In this document: one piece after another, positions 33,977-43,408 of the stretch
Layout: each line of letters starts with the position of its first letter
Numbering within the stretch: the first letter of the stretch is position 1
NCBI RefSeq assembly: GCF_004000885.1
Contig: NZ_BIMC01000003.1
Coordinates: forward strand, 310,001 to 374,000
Direction: 5' to 3'
Length of the DNA stretch: 64,000 nt
Origin: Paenibacillus glucanolyticus NBRC 15330
Lineage (GTDB): Bacteria > Bacillota > Bacilli > Paenibacillales > Paenibacillaceae
Program-made: the position numbers and the translations under genes
The notes under the pieces: model-generated
Told to the model about the DNA's origin: nothing
Database searches by the model: none
Seen by the model: the letters and a program-made list of their open reading frames with translations, nothing else

Positions 33977-34537
33977 ATGACACAGGATAAACACCCAGAT
34001 TCACATAATGGAGATACCGTTGACGAGGAAAGACAGTCACAAGAAGGAAGGTGCATGAAGGGGGGCATGCGGGAAGACAGCATAGCCAGCAGGCTCCTGT
34101 ACAGCATCCGTATGTTTCATAAGCAGGAATGGGATCAGCACATGATTTCCGGTTATACCCCTGGTGAAATTCGAGTTCTAATGGGACTCAGACATCATAT
34201 CGAGCCTAACGGACCCGGTATGAAGGTGTCGGAGATTAGCAGCATGATGAACGTTACGTCCCCAACGATCACGCAATTCATCAACGGCTTGGAGAGTAAA
34301 GGCCTGGTGGAGCGGGTGATGGATGCACAGGACCGACGCGCGGTTCGTGTACAGCTTACGGAGGCAGGGAACCGTATTGTCCAGCAAACCTACCTGAAAG
34401 TCAAAAACAACTTTAACGAGCTGGTTGATTTTCTCGGTGAAGAGGACAGCGTCAAGCTGACGGAGCTGCTGACGAAGATTTACCAATTCCAAGAACATAA
34501 GCGCAATTCGAATGAAACAACATCAGACAACGAGTAG
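33977..34537 (+). CDS. MarR family transcriptional regulator
   Basis: A 186-residue winged-helix regulator with a hydrophilic N-terminal extension of about 30 residues. The DNA-binding core is GMKVSEISSMMNVTSPTITQFINGLESKGLVERVMDAQDRRAVRVQLTEAG (about 75-128), including the wing with DRR. It lies three bases upstream of a two-gene heterodimeric ABC exporter, so it most likely represses the three-gene operon and is released by a drug-like ligand. A palindrome at 33893-33913 is a candidate operator. The ligand is unknown. Confidence 0.9.
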   Translation: MTQDKHPDSHNGDTVDEERQSQEGRCMKGGMREDSIASRLLYSIRMFHKQEWDQHMISGYTPGEIRVLMGLRHHIEPNGPGMKVSEISSMMNVTSPTITQFINGLESKGLVERVMDAQDRRAVRVQLTEAGNRIVQQTYLKVKNNFNELVDFLGEEDSVKLTELLTKIYQFQEHKRNSNETTSDNE

Positions 34538-34548
34538 GGGTGGGGGAT

Positions 34549-36276
34549 TTGTTAAAGCTGTTTCAATACATGAAACCATACCGGACAGCGGTCATTTTTG
34601 TTCTGCTGTTCACATTTTTCCAATGTCTGTCTGATCTTTACTTGCCGACCTTGATGGCTGACATTGTGGATATCGGCATCGTGAAGGGAGACGTTCCTTA
34701 CATTTGGAGTGTGGGAGGTTTTATGCTCCTGGTTACAGCAGGCGGCATGGTCTGCTCCATTGCGGCAAGTTATTTGGCATCCAAATCGGCAACCGGTTTT
34801 GGCCGGATTCTGCGTGGTCGCGTATTCTCCCATGTCGAGAATTTTACGCTGCAGGAATTTGACAAGATCGGAACAGCTTCCCTGATAACCCGTACCACCA
34901 ACGATATCACACAGGTGCAGCAGGTCACGATCATGATTCTTCGCATGATGGCCATCGCGCCGATGATGTGTATCGGGGGCATCGTGATGGCGATATCGAG
35001 AGATCCGGGACTGACAACGGTGCTTCTGATCGTCCTGCCGATTCTCGCGTTGGCTATTTTCATCATTGCCAAAAAAGGGATTCCGCTCTTCAAGGCCATA
35101 CAGATCAAGATTGATACACTCAGCCGCGTGCTGCGTGAGAATCTGACCGGAATGCGGGTCATCCGTTCGTTTAACCGCATGGACCATGAGACGGTCCGGT
35201 TTAATGATGCCAATGAGGATCTGACAGCCACCTCGATCAAGGTTAACAAAATCATGGGTGCCATGATGCCCGTCATGATGCTTGTCATGAACTTCGCCAC
35301 GCTGGCGATTGTTTGGTTCGGAGCCCACCGCATAGAAGCCGAACACATGAAGGTCGGGGACCTCATGGCCTTCCTTCAATACGCGATGATGATCATGTTC
35401 TCACTGATCATGCTGTCCGTCATGTTTGTCATGATTCCGCGCGCGCAGGCATCGGCAGTCCGGATCAATGAGGTATTGAACATGATACCGGAGATCCACG
35501 ATCCGAAGCAGCCGCGGAATACCGGCATTCAGACGGGTTCCATTGAATTTCAGGACGTCACCTTCTATTATCCGGGCGCAGAGGAGCCGGCCATATCCGA
35601 TATTTCCTTCCAGGCAGGCCCGGGTGAAATTACCGCGATTATTGGAGGAACAGGTTCAGGCAAATCAACGCTGATCAGCTTGATTCCGCGTTTCTATGAC
35701 GTGACCTCCGGGCGGATTCTCGTCAACGGGACGGATATTCGGGACTTGATGCAGGAAGATCTGCGGAACCGGATCGGATTTGTGCCGCAGAAGGCGCTGC
35801 TGTTCACCGGTACCATTGCAGAGAATATCCGCTACGGCAAGGAAGACGCAACGGACGAGGAGATTCAGCATGCCGCGAAAGTTGCCCAGGCGGCTGATTT
35901 CATCTCTTCAATGGAAGGCGGTTATGATGCCGAGATTTCCCAAGGCGGTAGCAACGTATCCGGAGGTCAGAAGCAGCGGCTCTCCATTGCCAGGGCGCTG
36001 GTCCGGAGACCTGAAATCTACGTGTTCGATGACAGTTTCTCTGCGCTGGATTTCAAGACCGATGCGAATCTTCGTGCAGCGCTGAGGGAGGAAACGACCG
36101 AGGCTACGGTTCTGATTGTGGCCCAGCGTGTCAGCACCGTCATGGACGCTGACCGAATCATCGTGCTGGAACAGGGACGCATTGCTGGAATGGGCACGCA
36201 TGGGGAACTTATGGCATCAAGCGATGTGTACCGTGAAATTGTCACCTCACAGCTGTCAGAGGAGGAGATCGCATGA
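34549..36276 (+). CDS. ABC multidrug exporter half-transporter, degenerate-site partner
   Basis: A protein of about 575 residues with a type IV exporter fold: six helices (about 10-310) and one nucleotide-binding domain. Walker A is GGTGSGKST and the signature VSGGQKQR is canonical. The Walker B end reads VFDDSFSALD, with Asp in place of the catalytic Glu, and the H-loop reads VAQR, with Gln in place of His. Its own ATP site is therefore probably weak. It pairs with the next gene, overlapping by four bases. I prefer TTG 34549, eight bases after TAGGGG, over GTG 34540. Similar pairs (BmrCD, YheHI) export drugs. Confidence 0.92.
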   Translation: MLKLFQYMKPYRTAVIFVLLFTFFQCLSDLYLPTLMADIVDIGIVKGDVPYIWSVGGFMLLVTAGGMVCSIAASYLASKSATGFGRILRGRVFSHVENFTLQEFDKIGTASLITRTTNDITQVQQVTIMILRMMAIAPMMCIGGIVMAISRDPGLTTVLLIVLPILALAIFIIAKKGIPLFKAIQIKIDTLSRVLRENLTGMRVIRSFNRMDHETVRFNDANEDLTATSIKVNKIMGAMMPVMMLVMNFATLAIVWFGAHRIEAEHMKVGDLMAFLQYAMMIMFSLIMLSVMFVMIPRAQASAVRINEVLNMIPEIHDPKQPRNTGIQTGSIEFQDVTFYYPGAEEPAISDISFQAGPGEITAIIGGTGSGKSTLISLIPRFYDVTSGRILVNGTDIRDLMQEDLRNRIGFVPQKALLFTGTIAENIRYGKEDATDEEIQHAAKVAQAADFISSMEGGYDAEISQGGSNVSGGQKQRLSIARALVRRPEIYVFDDSFSALDFKTDANLRAALREETTEATVLIVAQRVSTVMDADRIIVLEQGRIAGMGTHGELMASSDVYREIVTSQLSEEEIA

Positions 36277-38147
36277 GCGAGAAGAAACGGGGAGGACATC
36301 CTCGGGGCCAGGGCGGTCCCTTCGGCGGCGGGCCGCATGGTGCCGGGATGGCAGCCGAGAAAGCCAAGGATTTCAAGGGGACTTTGCGCCGGCTTACACG
36401 ATACCTTAAGCCCCATACGGGGAAACTGCTGATCGTCTTGACCGCAGCCATCTTGAGTACGATATTCAGCATTGTGAGCCCGAAAATTCTCGGTGATGCA
36501 ACCACGATCCTGTTCAAAGGATTCATGGCCAAAATGCAGGGCGTACCGGGTGCCGGGATTGATTTTGATGCCATTCGGAATATCATGCTCTGGCTGGCAG
36601 GCCTGTATCTGCTAAGCTCGCTGTTTGCTTATATCCAGCAATATGTCATGGCTGGCGTGGCACAGCGGACTGTTTACGATCTGCGCAAGGATGTCTATAA
36701 CAAGCTCGGACGCCTGCCGCTTAAATATTTTGACGCCCGTACGCATGGGGAGACGCTGAGCCGGGTCACGAACGATATGGACAATATCAGTAGTACGCTT
36801 CAGCAGAGTCTTACACAGATGATTACCTCTGTGGTAACACTGGTCGGGGTTATCATCATGATGCTTACAATCAGTCCGCTGCTGACTTTGGTGGTTATAT
36901 TGACCCTGCCGCTCAGCGTGGTGGTCACTATCATGGTTGCCAAGCGCTCTCAGAAGCATTTCGTGGCACAACAGAAGCATCTGGGCCAACTGAACGGACA
37001 TGTGGAAGAGATGTATACAGGTCATAAAGTGGTGAAGGCGTTTGGCCGGGAACGACAATCGATGGAGCAATTCGATGAAGTCAACGACAAGCTCTATGAT
37101 GCCGGATGGAAAGCCCAGTTCATCTCGGGAACGATCATGCCGCTGATGAGTTTTGTTGGCAATATCGGGTATGTGATCGTGAGTGTTGTCGGTGGCGTTC
37201 TGGTTACCCGCAGAGCAATCGAGATCGGGGATATCCAGGCGTTCATCCAATATTCACGCCAGTTCACACAGCCGATCACGCAGCTTGCCAATATCGCGAA
37301 TGTTATTCAATCCACGATTGCATCGGCAGAGCGCGTATTTGAAGTGCTGGACGAGGAAGAAGAAGTGTCTGAGCATACGGCTCCGGCAGCCCTCAAGAAG
37401 CCGCTCGGCGATGTATCCTTCCAGAATGTGAGTTTTGGTTATAAAGCGGATCAGCTTCTGATCGAGGATATGAACGTCGATGTGAAGCACGGACAGACGG
37501 TGGCTATTGTCGGTCCAACCGGTGCAGGGAAGACCACGCTTATTAATCTGCTGATGCGGTTCTATGAGCTTAACAAGGGCAAAATTACGATAGACGGAAC
37601 GGATATTACGTCCCTTCGACGGGGTGAGCTTCGCAGCCTGTTCGGAATGGTGCTCCAGGATACCTGGCTCTTTAACGGGACGATCCGGGAAAATATCGGA
37701 TACGGCCGCGAGGGGACCACGGAGGAAGAGATCATCAGAGCAGCGGAAGCGGCTCATGCCGACCACTTCATCCGGACGCTGCCGGACGGCTATGACACCG
37801 TTCTGAACGAGGAGGCCTCCAACATATCGCAAGGGCAGAAGCAGCTGCTCACGATTGCGCGGGCCATTCTGGCGAATCCGTCGATTCTGATTCTTGACGA
37901 AGCGACCAGCAGCGTGGATACCCGGACCGAGCTGTACATTCAGAAGGCGATGAATGAGCTGATGAAGGACCGGACCAGCTTTGTCATTGCGCATCGTCTA
38001 TCCACGATTCGCGATGCGGACCTTATTCTGGTCATGAACAAGGGCAGCATCATTGAACAGGGAACCCATCAGGAGCTGCTGTCGCAAGGAGGCTTCTATG
38101 CGGACCTGTACAACAGTCAGTTCAGCGATCAGCATGAGGCTGGATAA
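36273..38147 (+). CDS. ABC multidrug exporter half-transporter, catalytic partner
   Basis: A 624-residue half-transporter. It begins with a Gly/Pro-rich cytoplasmic tail (GGHPRGQGGPFGGGPHGAGM), then six helices (about 45-340). The nucleotide-binding domain has Walker A GPTGAGKTT, an intact Walker B LILDEATSSVD and H-loop IAHR, but the signature is ISQGQKQ instead of LSGGQ. Combined with the upstream partner, the intact Walker motifs here meet the canonical signature there, forming one competent and one degenerate ATP site, as in TM287/288 and BmrCD. It is last in the marR operon, with a terminator after it. Confidence 0.92.
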   Translation: MSEKKRGGHPRGQGGPFGGGPHGAGMAAEKAKDFKGTLRRLTRYLKPHTGKLLIVLTAAILSTIFSIVSPKILGDATTILFKGFMAKMQGVPGAGIDFDAIRNIMLWLAGLYLLSSLFAYIQQYVMAGVAQRTVYDLRKDVYNKLGRLPLKYFDARTHGETLSRVTNDMDNISSTLQQSLTQMITSVVTLVGVIIMMLTISPLLTLVVILTLPLSVVVTIMVAKRSQKHFVAQQKHLGQLNGHVEEMYTGHKVVKAFGRERQSMEQFDEVNDKLYDAGWKAQFISGTIMPLMSFVGNIGYVIVSVVGGVLVTRRAIEIGDIQAFIQYSRQFTQPITQLANIANVIQSTIASAERVFEVLDEEEEVSEHTAPAALKKPLGDVSFQNVSFGYKADQLLIEDMNVDVKHGQTVAIVGPTGAGKTTLINLLMRFYELNKGKITIDGTDITSLRRGELRSLFGMVLQDTWLFNGTIRENIGYGREGTTEEEIIRAAEAAHADHFIRTLPDGYDTVLNEEASNISQGQKQLLTIARAILANPSILILDEATSSVDTRTELYIQKAMNELMKDRTSFVIAHRLSTIRDADLILVMNKGSIIEQGTHQELLSQGGFYADLYNSQFSDQHEAG

Positions 38148-38174
38148 CAGAATGCAGGCATAATTGAAGTCCCT

Positions 38175-38210
38175 GAAGACCCCTTCGATTGCAGAAGGGG
38201 TCTTCTTATT
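38175..38210 (+). terminator. Intrinsic terminator of the marR-ABC operon
   Basis: GAAGACCCCTTC pairs with GAAGGGGTCTTC, followed by TTATT. Confidence 0.8.
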
Positions 38211-38355
38211 CCAGCATGGAGGGCTGATTTAAAGCTGCAGCATGATGGGTTGGAGGTGAACGGGGACCTATTCAAGCTGTACTGATTAATAGGTTCACGA
38301 CAAAGGGTAATAATAGAAGCAAGACATTCCGGTACGGATATGAGGGGGTCATGGA

Positions 38356-39249
38356 ATGATGTATAGTCGGGCATTGCTGGTGTACAACCAGAACGCAGGC
38401 CAGCAGGAAACGCTGCAGCAGCTGGCGGCGGTAATTCCAGTATTGGCGAAGAACGTGAAGGAGCTGGTGTTGTATCAGACCTTTAAGCCTGGCGAGGGGG
38501 AGGCATTGTGCAGGGATCAAGGCGGGACATACGATCTCATTCTCATTATGGGCGGGGACGGCTCGGTCCATGAGTGTGTTAATGGCATTGCAACGCTGGA
38601 TCATCCGCCGCTCGTAGGGATTTTGCCTGTAGGCACTTGCAATGATTTTGCCCGCTCCATGAATCTGCCGGTGGAGCTTGCGCTCGCGGCTGACGAATTA
38701 ATGAAGGGACATGTTCGGGAATTGGATATCGGCATGGCTCAAGGCCGGGTGTTCACGAATTTTTTCGGAGTGGGCCTCATTACGGACACGTCGGAGAATA
38801 TCAATCCGGATTTGAAAGGGAAACTGGGCAAATTGAGTTATTTTATCAGCATGCTGCAAACCGTACGTGCTGCTGAACCCTTCTCTTACAGTCTGGAATA
38901 TGACGGACATACCAGCGAAGGTGAGGCCGTCATGATCTACATTTCGAATGGCCGTTACCTCGGGACTCGTCCGCTTCCCTTTACGCTCGATTCGCTGTGT
39001 GATGGTTTACTGGATGTGCTGATTATCCGTGAAGCCGGACTTCCGCTGTTAAAAGAACTGTTAAGCCGCAAGGTCGAAGGGGAGTGGAAGCCGGCCAATG
39101 AGAGCATAGAGTATGTGAAGGCCGCTTCGGTCAAGCTGACCACGGCAAAGCCCATGAAGGCCGATACGGATGGTGAGGTCTATATGGAGGCCCCGGCTGA
39201 CGTGTCTGTCAGGCCCCGCGGCTTAAGGTTTTTGGTCGGGGGAGAGTGA
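38356..39249 (+). CDS. Diacylglycerol/lipid kinase family protein (DagK/YegS/BmrU type)
   Basis: A 297-residue lipid kinase-like protein. The DAGK catalytic domain has YNQNAG near residue 10, LILIMGGDGSVHECVNGI (GGDG nucleotide motif, about 60-78) and PPLVGILPVGTCNDFARSMNLP. The C-terminal beta domain includes ELDIGMAQGRVFTNFFGVGL and ADTDGEVYMEAP. It should phosphorylate a lipid such as diacylglycerol at the membrane. In B. subtilis the homologue bmrU sits beside a drug exporter gene; here it also follows an exporter operon but has its own upstream region. The exact lipid is not known. Confidence 0.9.
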   Translation: MMYSRALLVYNQNAGQQETLQQLAAVIPVLAKNVKELVLYQTFKPGEGEALCRDQGGTYDLILIMGGDGSVHECVNGIATLDHPPLVGILPVGTCNDFARSMNLPVELALAADELMKGHVRELDIGMAQGRVFTNFFGVGLITDTSENINPDLKGKLGKLSYFISMLQTVRAAEPFSYSLEYDGHTSEGEAVMIYISNGRYLGTRPLPFTLDSLCDGLLDVLIIREAGLPLLKELLSRKVEGEWKPANESIEYVKAASVKLTTAKPMKADTDGEVYMEAPADVSVRPRGLRFLVGGE

Positions 39250-39332
39250 GTCGGCAGGCATATTTGATATTGCATTTTCATATGGTTCTTTTATAATGAT
39301 GTTTATATCTTTAAAGGGAGCCATGATCATCA

Positions 39333-39785
39333 TTGAATAAGTCCGAACTGAACCGAATTACGCAAGAGCTTCTACGTCGGTCGGGCAGCAGTGTCACCGT
39401 GGAGATGGATACGTATTTTCCAGGGGGCCGGTTAATCGGCGGGAAATACGTGATGCATTCACATCGTGTGACGATGTATACCGAGGTCATACGCCAGCAG
39501 TGTCTTCAGCTGTTTGGATCACTTGAGTCGTTTAATGCTTATTATGCGGTGGTGTTTGCCCATGAGCTGGGCCATTCGATGGACCTGAAACTCACGGAAC
39601 TGTGTGACCGGATGGATGGAACGATCGATGAATGGGATCAGAAGCAGATTGCGCTGCAAATCGAGGAAAATGCCTGGAATAATGCGATGCCGTGGATCCA
39701 GGATATTGATCCGGCTTTCATTCGTGTCATCGTAGACCGGTCGCTCGAGGCCTACCGGGACGAGCTGGCCCCGGAAATCGCTTAG
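39333..39785 (+). CDS. Hypothetical protein with HELGH zincin-like motif
   Basis: A 150-residue cytoplasmic protein with no signal peptide. VVFAHELGHSMD gives His77-Glu78-x-x-His81, the zinc-metallopeptidase HExxH pattern, and EENAWNNA about 30 residues later could supply a third ligand. An upstream GGKYVMHSHRVTMYTEVIRQQCLQLF region is predicted helical. It looks like a minimal metallopeptidase related in size to ImmA/SprT-like domains, but I cannot place it in a named family. The TTG start at 39333 is 12 bases after GGGAG. Monocistronic, with a terminator at 39831. Confidence 0.75.
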   Translation: MNKSELNRITQELLRRSGSSVTVEMDTYFPGGRLIGGKYVMHSHRVTMYTEVIRQQCLQLFGSLESFNAYYAVVFAHELGHSMDLKLTELCDRMDGTIDEWDQKQIALQIEENAWNNAMPWIQDIDPAFIRVIVDRSLEAYRDELAPEIA

Positions 39786-39830
39786 CTTGGGCCAGCCCAT
39801 ATCCACTGCCTTCCGCAATCACATGTCCAC

Positions 39831-39855
39831 AGGCACCCGCGAGGGTGTCTTTTTT
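39831..39855 (+). terminator. Intrinsic terminator after the HELGH gene
   Basis: AGGCACCC pairs with GGGTGTCT around GCGA (one G-U), followed by TTTTT. Confidence 0.8.
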
Positions 39856-39875
39856 GATTGGACTGCAGGTGTGAT

Positions 39876-40064
39876 CTAATATCGAATGTGATGCAGAATG
39901 AAACCAAAGATGGCAGCCACCACTATGAAAGCGCCTGCTGCAGCGAGGGTCATTAAAAAATCACGGATCAGGCCATGCTGCTGGATGCCGCCTAATTTTT
40001 CCTTCGCTTTCCGTTCGGAAACCTCTTCTTTAATGCGATCCAAATATTCAGGGCCAAGCACCAT
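39876..40064 (-). CDS. Small single-pass membrane protein
   Basis: A 62-residue protein with an ideal AGGAGG seven bases before ATG 40064. Residues 1-35 are charged and helical (YLDRIKEEVSERKAKEKLGGI), followed by one membrane helix (MTLAAAGAFIVVAAIFGFIL) and a short HHIRY tail. The ribosome site and clean amphipathic-then-hydrophobic layout support coding status. The function is unknown. Confidence 0.7.
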   Translation of the reverse strand: MVLGPEYLDRIKEEVSERKAKEKLGGIQQHGLIRDFLMTLAAAGAFIVVAAIFGFILHHIRY

Positions 40065-40182
40065 GGCGATTCCTCCTATAACGAATTTATTACGATCATA
40101 CCAGAAATAGGATGATTTTGGTGTTGATTAGGGGATTAAGGCGGTTTAGAAGCCCGCTATTAAACGAATAACCAATTTAGAG

Positions 40183-40219
40183 TAAAAAAACGAGGCGGGA
40201 CCCTTGGTTTCCGCCTCGT
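40183..40219 (-). terminator. Intrinsic terminator of the Rieske oxidoreductase gene
   Basis: On the minus strand ACGAGGCGG pairs with CCGCCTCGT, followed by seven T. A T run on the other side too suggests bidirectional use. Confidence 0.88.
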
Positions 40220-40248
40220 TTTATATATGGGTTACAGCATCATGATAT

Positions 40249-41802
40249 TTAACTCTCAGCGTCCAACTGCTTCAATGGCTCTATGGCCGGGCCTTCCAGC
40301 ACCTTGCCATCATAACGGAATCGGGACCCGTGACATGGACAATCCCAGGAGCGCTCGCCCTCGTTCCATTCCACCTCGCAGCCGAGGTGTGTGCAGGTCG
40401 TGTCCACGAGATGCAGATTTCCCTGGTCATCCTTGTAAGCTCCTGCCCGTTGGCCGTTATGACGAACGACGGCACCTTCGCCTATCTTCAGTTCGGTAAT
40501 GTCGGCATGGGACAGGTCCACTTTGCCAGCCACAAAATCTTTGGCAACCGTCGCATTTTGCACAACAAATGTTTTGATGCTCGGGTCTGCCTTGAATCGG
40601 GACGGGTTGAACATGTCGGCATAACGGTTCGTTTTCCCCAAGATTTGATCACTGATGATGTTCGCGGCCAGTGTTCCTGTTGTCATGCCCCACTTGCGGA
40701 AGCCTGTCGCAACATAAATCCGGTCATGCTTCGAAGTGATTGGTCCGATGTATGGCAGATTGTCCAGTGTAATCAGATCCTGCGTCGACCAGCGGTAGGG
40801 AATGGCGGAAGCCCCCATCAGATTACCGGCAAACAGCTCCAGATTCTCATAATGCTGATGGGTGCAGATGCTGCGTCCCGTGGGATGATTCTCCCCGCCG
40901 ACAATGACCAGATCCTCACCGTTATAGGAAGCTGAACGCAGGGAGCGCTTTGGCTTATCCACACTCAGGTACATCCCGCCTGGATAGGCCGTCTCAGGTT
41001 TAACGGCAATCGCATAGGAGCGTTCCACGTGCAGCCGTGTGAAGAACAATCCCTTCCCGTCATAGAACGGAAAATGGGAGGCGGAAACAGCGTGGTTGCA
41101 AGTAATGCGGTGGCCGCCCCGCTTGGTCAGCAGTGTAATCGGTCCTTCGGTTTCAGCCTTTTCATCCATGGTGGTGTTTTCATAGATCCGCCCCCCGAGC
41201 ATGAGAAACTGTTCGGTCAGGTGTTTTAGATACTGCAGCGGGTGGAATTGGTATTGCCCCGGCATCTTGATAGCTCCCCGTATCGGCATGGGCAGGGGAA
41301 GGCTGTCCTGCCATTCTCCCGGAATCCCGAGCTGCTCATAGGCTTTGATCTCGTCCTCCAGCTTCGCGAGATACTTGTCGTCCTCCTGGGCGTAGATATA
41401 AGCGTCCTCCAGCTTCAGCCCGAACTTCTCTTCATCCCCGCCAACGATATTCCGTATGAATTCGATCGCTTCCCGGTTTCCTTCGTAATAGAGCCGGGCG
41501 TTCTCCTCGCCAAAATGACTCGTCAATTCATGGTAGATCAGCCCATGCTGGGCCGTTACCTTGGCTGTTGTGTATCCCGTCGCTCCGTTCAGTATGCGGC
41601 CAGCCTCAATCAATACGACATCCTTGCCGGCCTTGGCCAGCAGGTAGGCGGTTGTAATCCCGGTGATGCCGGCTCCGACAATGGCAACGTCTGCTTCTAT
41701 ATCTTCGGCCAGACGGGGAAAAGTAGGCAGCTCGGTTGTCGCTCTCCACAGCGATTCCGGATATCGCGGCAGCTCTTGATATGATGGATTGGATGGGTTC
41801 AT
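40249..41802 (-). CDS. FAD-dependent oxidoreductase with C-terminal Rieske domain
   Basis: A 517-residue protein. The N-terminus has a dinucleotide fold (DVAIVGAGITGITTAYLLAKAGKDVVLIEAG, about 34-64) of the DAO/glycine-oxidase type, with a late FAD contact (GPITSKHDRIYVATGFRKWGMTTGTLAA). The C-terminal 90 residues form a Rieske [2Fe-2S] domain: CTHLGCEVEWNEGERSWDCPCHGSRF gives the CxH and CxxH ligand pairs. An in-built Rieske cluster suggests electron transfer to or from the flavin, and such fusions are common in Bacilli (YhfW-like). The substrate is unknown. Single gene on the minus strand. Confidence 0.92.
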   Translation of the reverse strand: MNPSNPSYQELPRYPESLWRATTELPTFPRLAEDIEADVAIVGAGITGITTAYLLAKAGKDVVLIEAGRILNGATGYTTAKVTAQHGLIYHELTSHFGEENARLYYEGNREAIEFIRNIVGGDEEKFGLKLEDAYIYAQEDDKYLAKLEDEIKAYEQLGIPGEWQDSLPLPMPIRGAIKMPGQYQFHPLQYLKHLTEQFLMLGGRIYENTTMDEKAETEGPITLLTKRGGHRITCNHAVSASHFPFYDGKGLFFTRLHVERSYAIAVKPETAYPGGMYLSVDKPKRSLRSASYNGEDLVIVGGENHPTGRSICTHQHYENLELFAGNLMGASAIPYRWSTQDLITLDNLPYIGPITSKHDRIYVATGFRKWGMTTGTLAANIISDQILGKTNRYADMFNPSRFKADPSIKTFVVQNATVAKDFVAGKVDLSHADITELKIGEGAVVRHNGQRAGAYKDDQGNLHLVDTTCTHLGCEVEWNEGERSWDCPCHGSRFRYDGKVLEGPAIEPLKQLDAES

Positions 41803-41948
41803 TCCGATTCCTCCTCGGCTTCTTTAGGCATTATCCTCAAACTTAAGGCTCCTTGTCTCCATTATTACCACAGAGGGATGATTAGAAACGAAGCCCGAGC
41901 TGTGAATGGCGACTTAATCTACCCTTCTCCTGAATTTGCATGAATTTC

Positions 41949-41978
41949 TGAATACTCGTAATAATTTGGAACATTTGT
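41949..41978 (+). promoter_or_regulatory. Weak candidate forespore (sigma-G) promoter of gerABC
   Basis: TGAATA (41949-41954), a 17-base spacer and CATTTGT (41972-41978). The -35 matches the sigma-G consensus exactly but the -10 matches CATACTA at only four of seven positions. Germinant receptor operons are usually sigma-G dependent, which is the reason for listing it. The rest of the 235-base gap (41803-42037) shows nothing else. Confidence 0.35.
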
Positions 41979-42037
41979 GCAGAACCTAGAGAAACGACAT
42001 GATCATCGGAATTCTATGAAAAACGAGGGGAATTATC

Positions 42038-43408
42038 ATGAGCAGCGAGACACATAAGACACATCTAAATGCCTCACACGCTAAACAATGGCTGCAGAAG
42101 CAGCTCCATAAGGTCGGGGATATCGAGGAGCGGGAGCTTAAGAATCAGGAGGATCACGCGTTATTGCTTTATTTCAAGAGCATGTGCGATCCCGTTGTGG
42201 TGAATGAGGACCTGATTAACCGGTTTTATGAATTGAACTCTCTGAAGATTTACGAAGAATTCATTCGATCCTTCCCTTCAACGATTGAGCCAGCAGAGGA
42301 ATCGGAGCTCATGCGCAATATGCTTCGGGGCTGCGTCGTGGTATTCATTCAGGATCGGGTGCTCCTGTTTGATGCCGTGTTGATCAATGCAGGCGATATT
42401 CAGCCTGCCAGCACGGAGAATGTCATTCAAGGGCCGGATGACTCCTTTACCGAGAATATTGAAGTGAATTTGAATTTAATACGCCATCGTTACCAAACGG
42501 CCAATCTGAAATCGGAGTTTATGACGGTAGGGAAAATATCCCAGACCCGGATTATCATCCTCTATGATGTGACCAAAGCCGATGAGTCGGTTTTGGAGGA
42601 ATTAAGGAAGCGTCTTTCCGAACTCAAATCAGATATTGTCCAGTCTGCATCCGAGATTGAGCGGCATACGATGCACCCTCAGCTAAGACTGTTCCCAACG
42701 TTAATGTTGACCGAGCGGCCGGACCGGACGGTCATGAATATTTCCCAGGGAAAAGTAGCCGTCCTTGTTGACTCGACGGGGTACGCAATTCTGCTTCCGG
42801 CGATCTTCAACGATTTCTTTACAGCCATGGATGACAAAATCCAGCTGCCCCCTATCGGATGGTTCCTCAAGGGAATCCGGTACATCGCATTGTTTGTGAC
42901 GGTCCTCATGCCGAGCCTGTATGTGGCTTTTACCTCCTACAATCCCGAAATACTCAAAATGCAGATTACACTGCTCATTGCGGGCAGCCGGGCCACCGTC
43001 CCGTATCCCTCCTTCTTCGAAGTAATCTTTATGCTTCTGGCGATGGAGTTTCTGACGGAGGCAAGTGTCCGGCTGCCGAAGGCGATAGGCCAGACCGCCT
43101 GCGTGGTCGGTGGACTCATACTGGGTACAGCGGCTACAGAAGCGGGGCTCGTCAGCAATATCATGATTATTTTGGTGGCTGCAGTGGCGGTTACGAACTT
43201 TGTTATTCCGATCAACATGATGAGTTCCGGCATCCGCGTGACCAAGTACATATTCATTCTCCTGGCTACCTTTTTCGGGCTGGTAGGCATTGTGCTGGGT
43301 GTCGTTGCAACGATTATGTACTTAACCAGCCTGCGGTCGTTCGGCAAGCCTTATCTGAAGATGTTTGCGGTGGAGTGGAGCAATAAGGGGGATCAGCAGA
43401 GTGGTTAG
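42038..43408 (+). CDS. gerA: Spore germination receptor A subunit (GerA family)
   Basis: A 456-residue GerA-family protein that forms the germinant receptor A subunit in the spore inner membrane. The N-terminal soluble region (1-270) contains VLLFDAVLINAGDIQPASTENVIQGPDDSFTENIEVNLNLIRHRY, with the family-typical GP.++F.E+...N..L+R motif. Four to five hydrophobic segments follow (about 280-440), including LPKAIGQTACVVGGLILGTAATEAGLVSNIMIILVA. It heads a three-gene gerABC operon with overlapping reading frames. The germinant cannot be read from sequence. Confidence 0.95.
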   Translation: MSSETHKTHLNASHAKQWLQKQLHKVGDIEERELKNQEDHALLLYFKSMCDPVVVNEDLINRFYELNSLKIYEEFIRSFPSTIEPAEESELMRNMLRGCVVVFIQDRVLLFDAVLINAGDIQPASTENVIQGPDDSFTENIEVNLNLIRHRYQTANLKSEFMTVGKISQTRIIILYDVTKADESVLEELRKRLSELKSDIVQSASEIERHTMHPQLRLFPTLMLTERPDRTVMNISQGKVAVLVDSTGYAILLPAIFNDFFTAMDDKIQLPPIGWFLKGIRYIALFVTVLMPSLYVAFTSYNPEILKMQITLLIAGSRATVPYPSFFEVIFMLLAMEFLTEASVRLPKAIGQTACVVGGLILGTAATEAGLVSNIMIILVAAVAVTNFVIPINMMSSGIRVTKYIFILLATFFGLVGIVLGVVATIMYLTSLRSFGKPYLKMFAVEWSNKGDQQSG

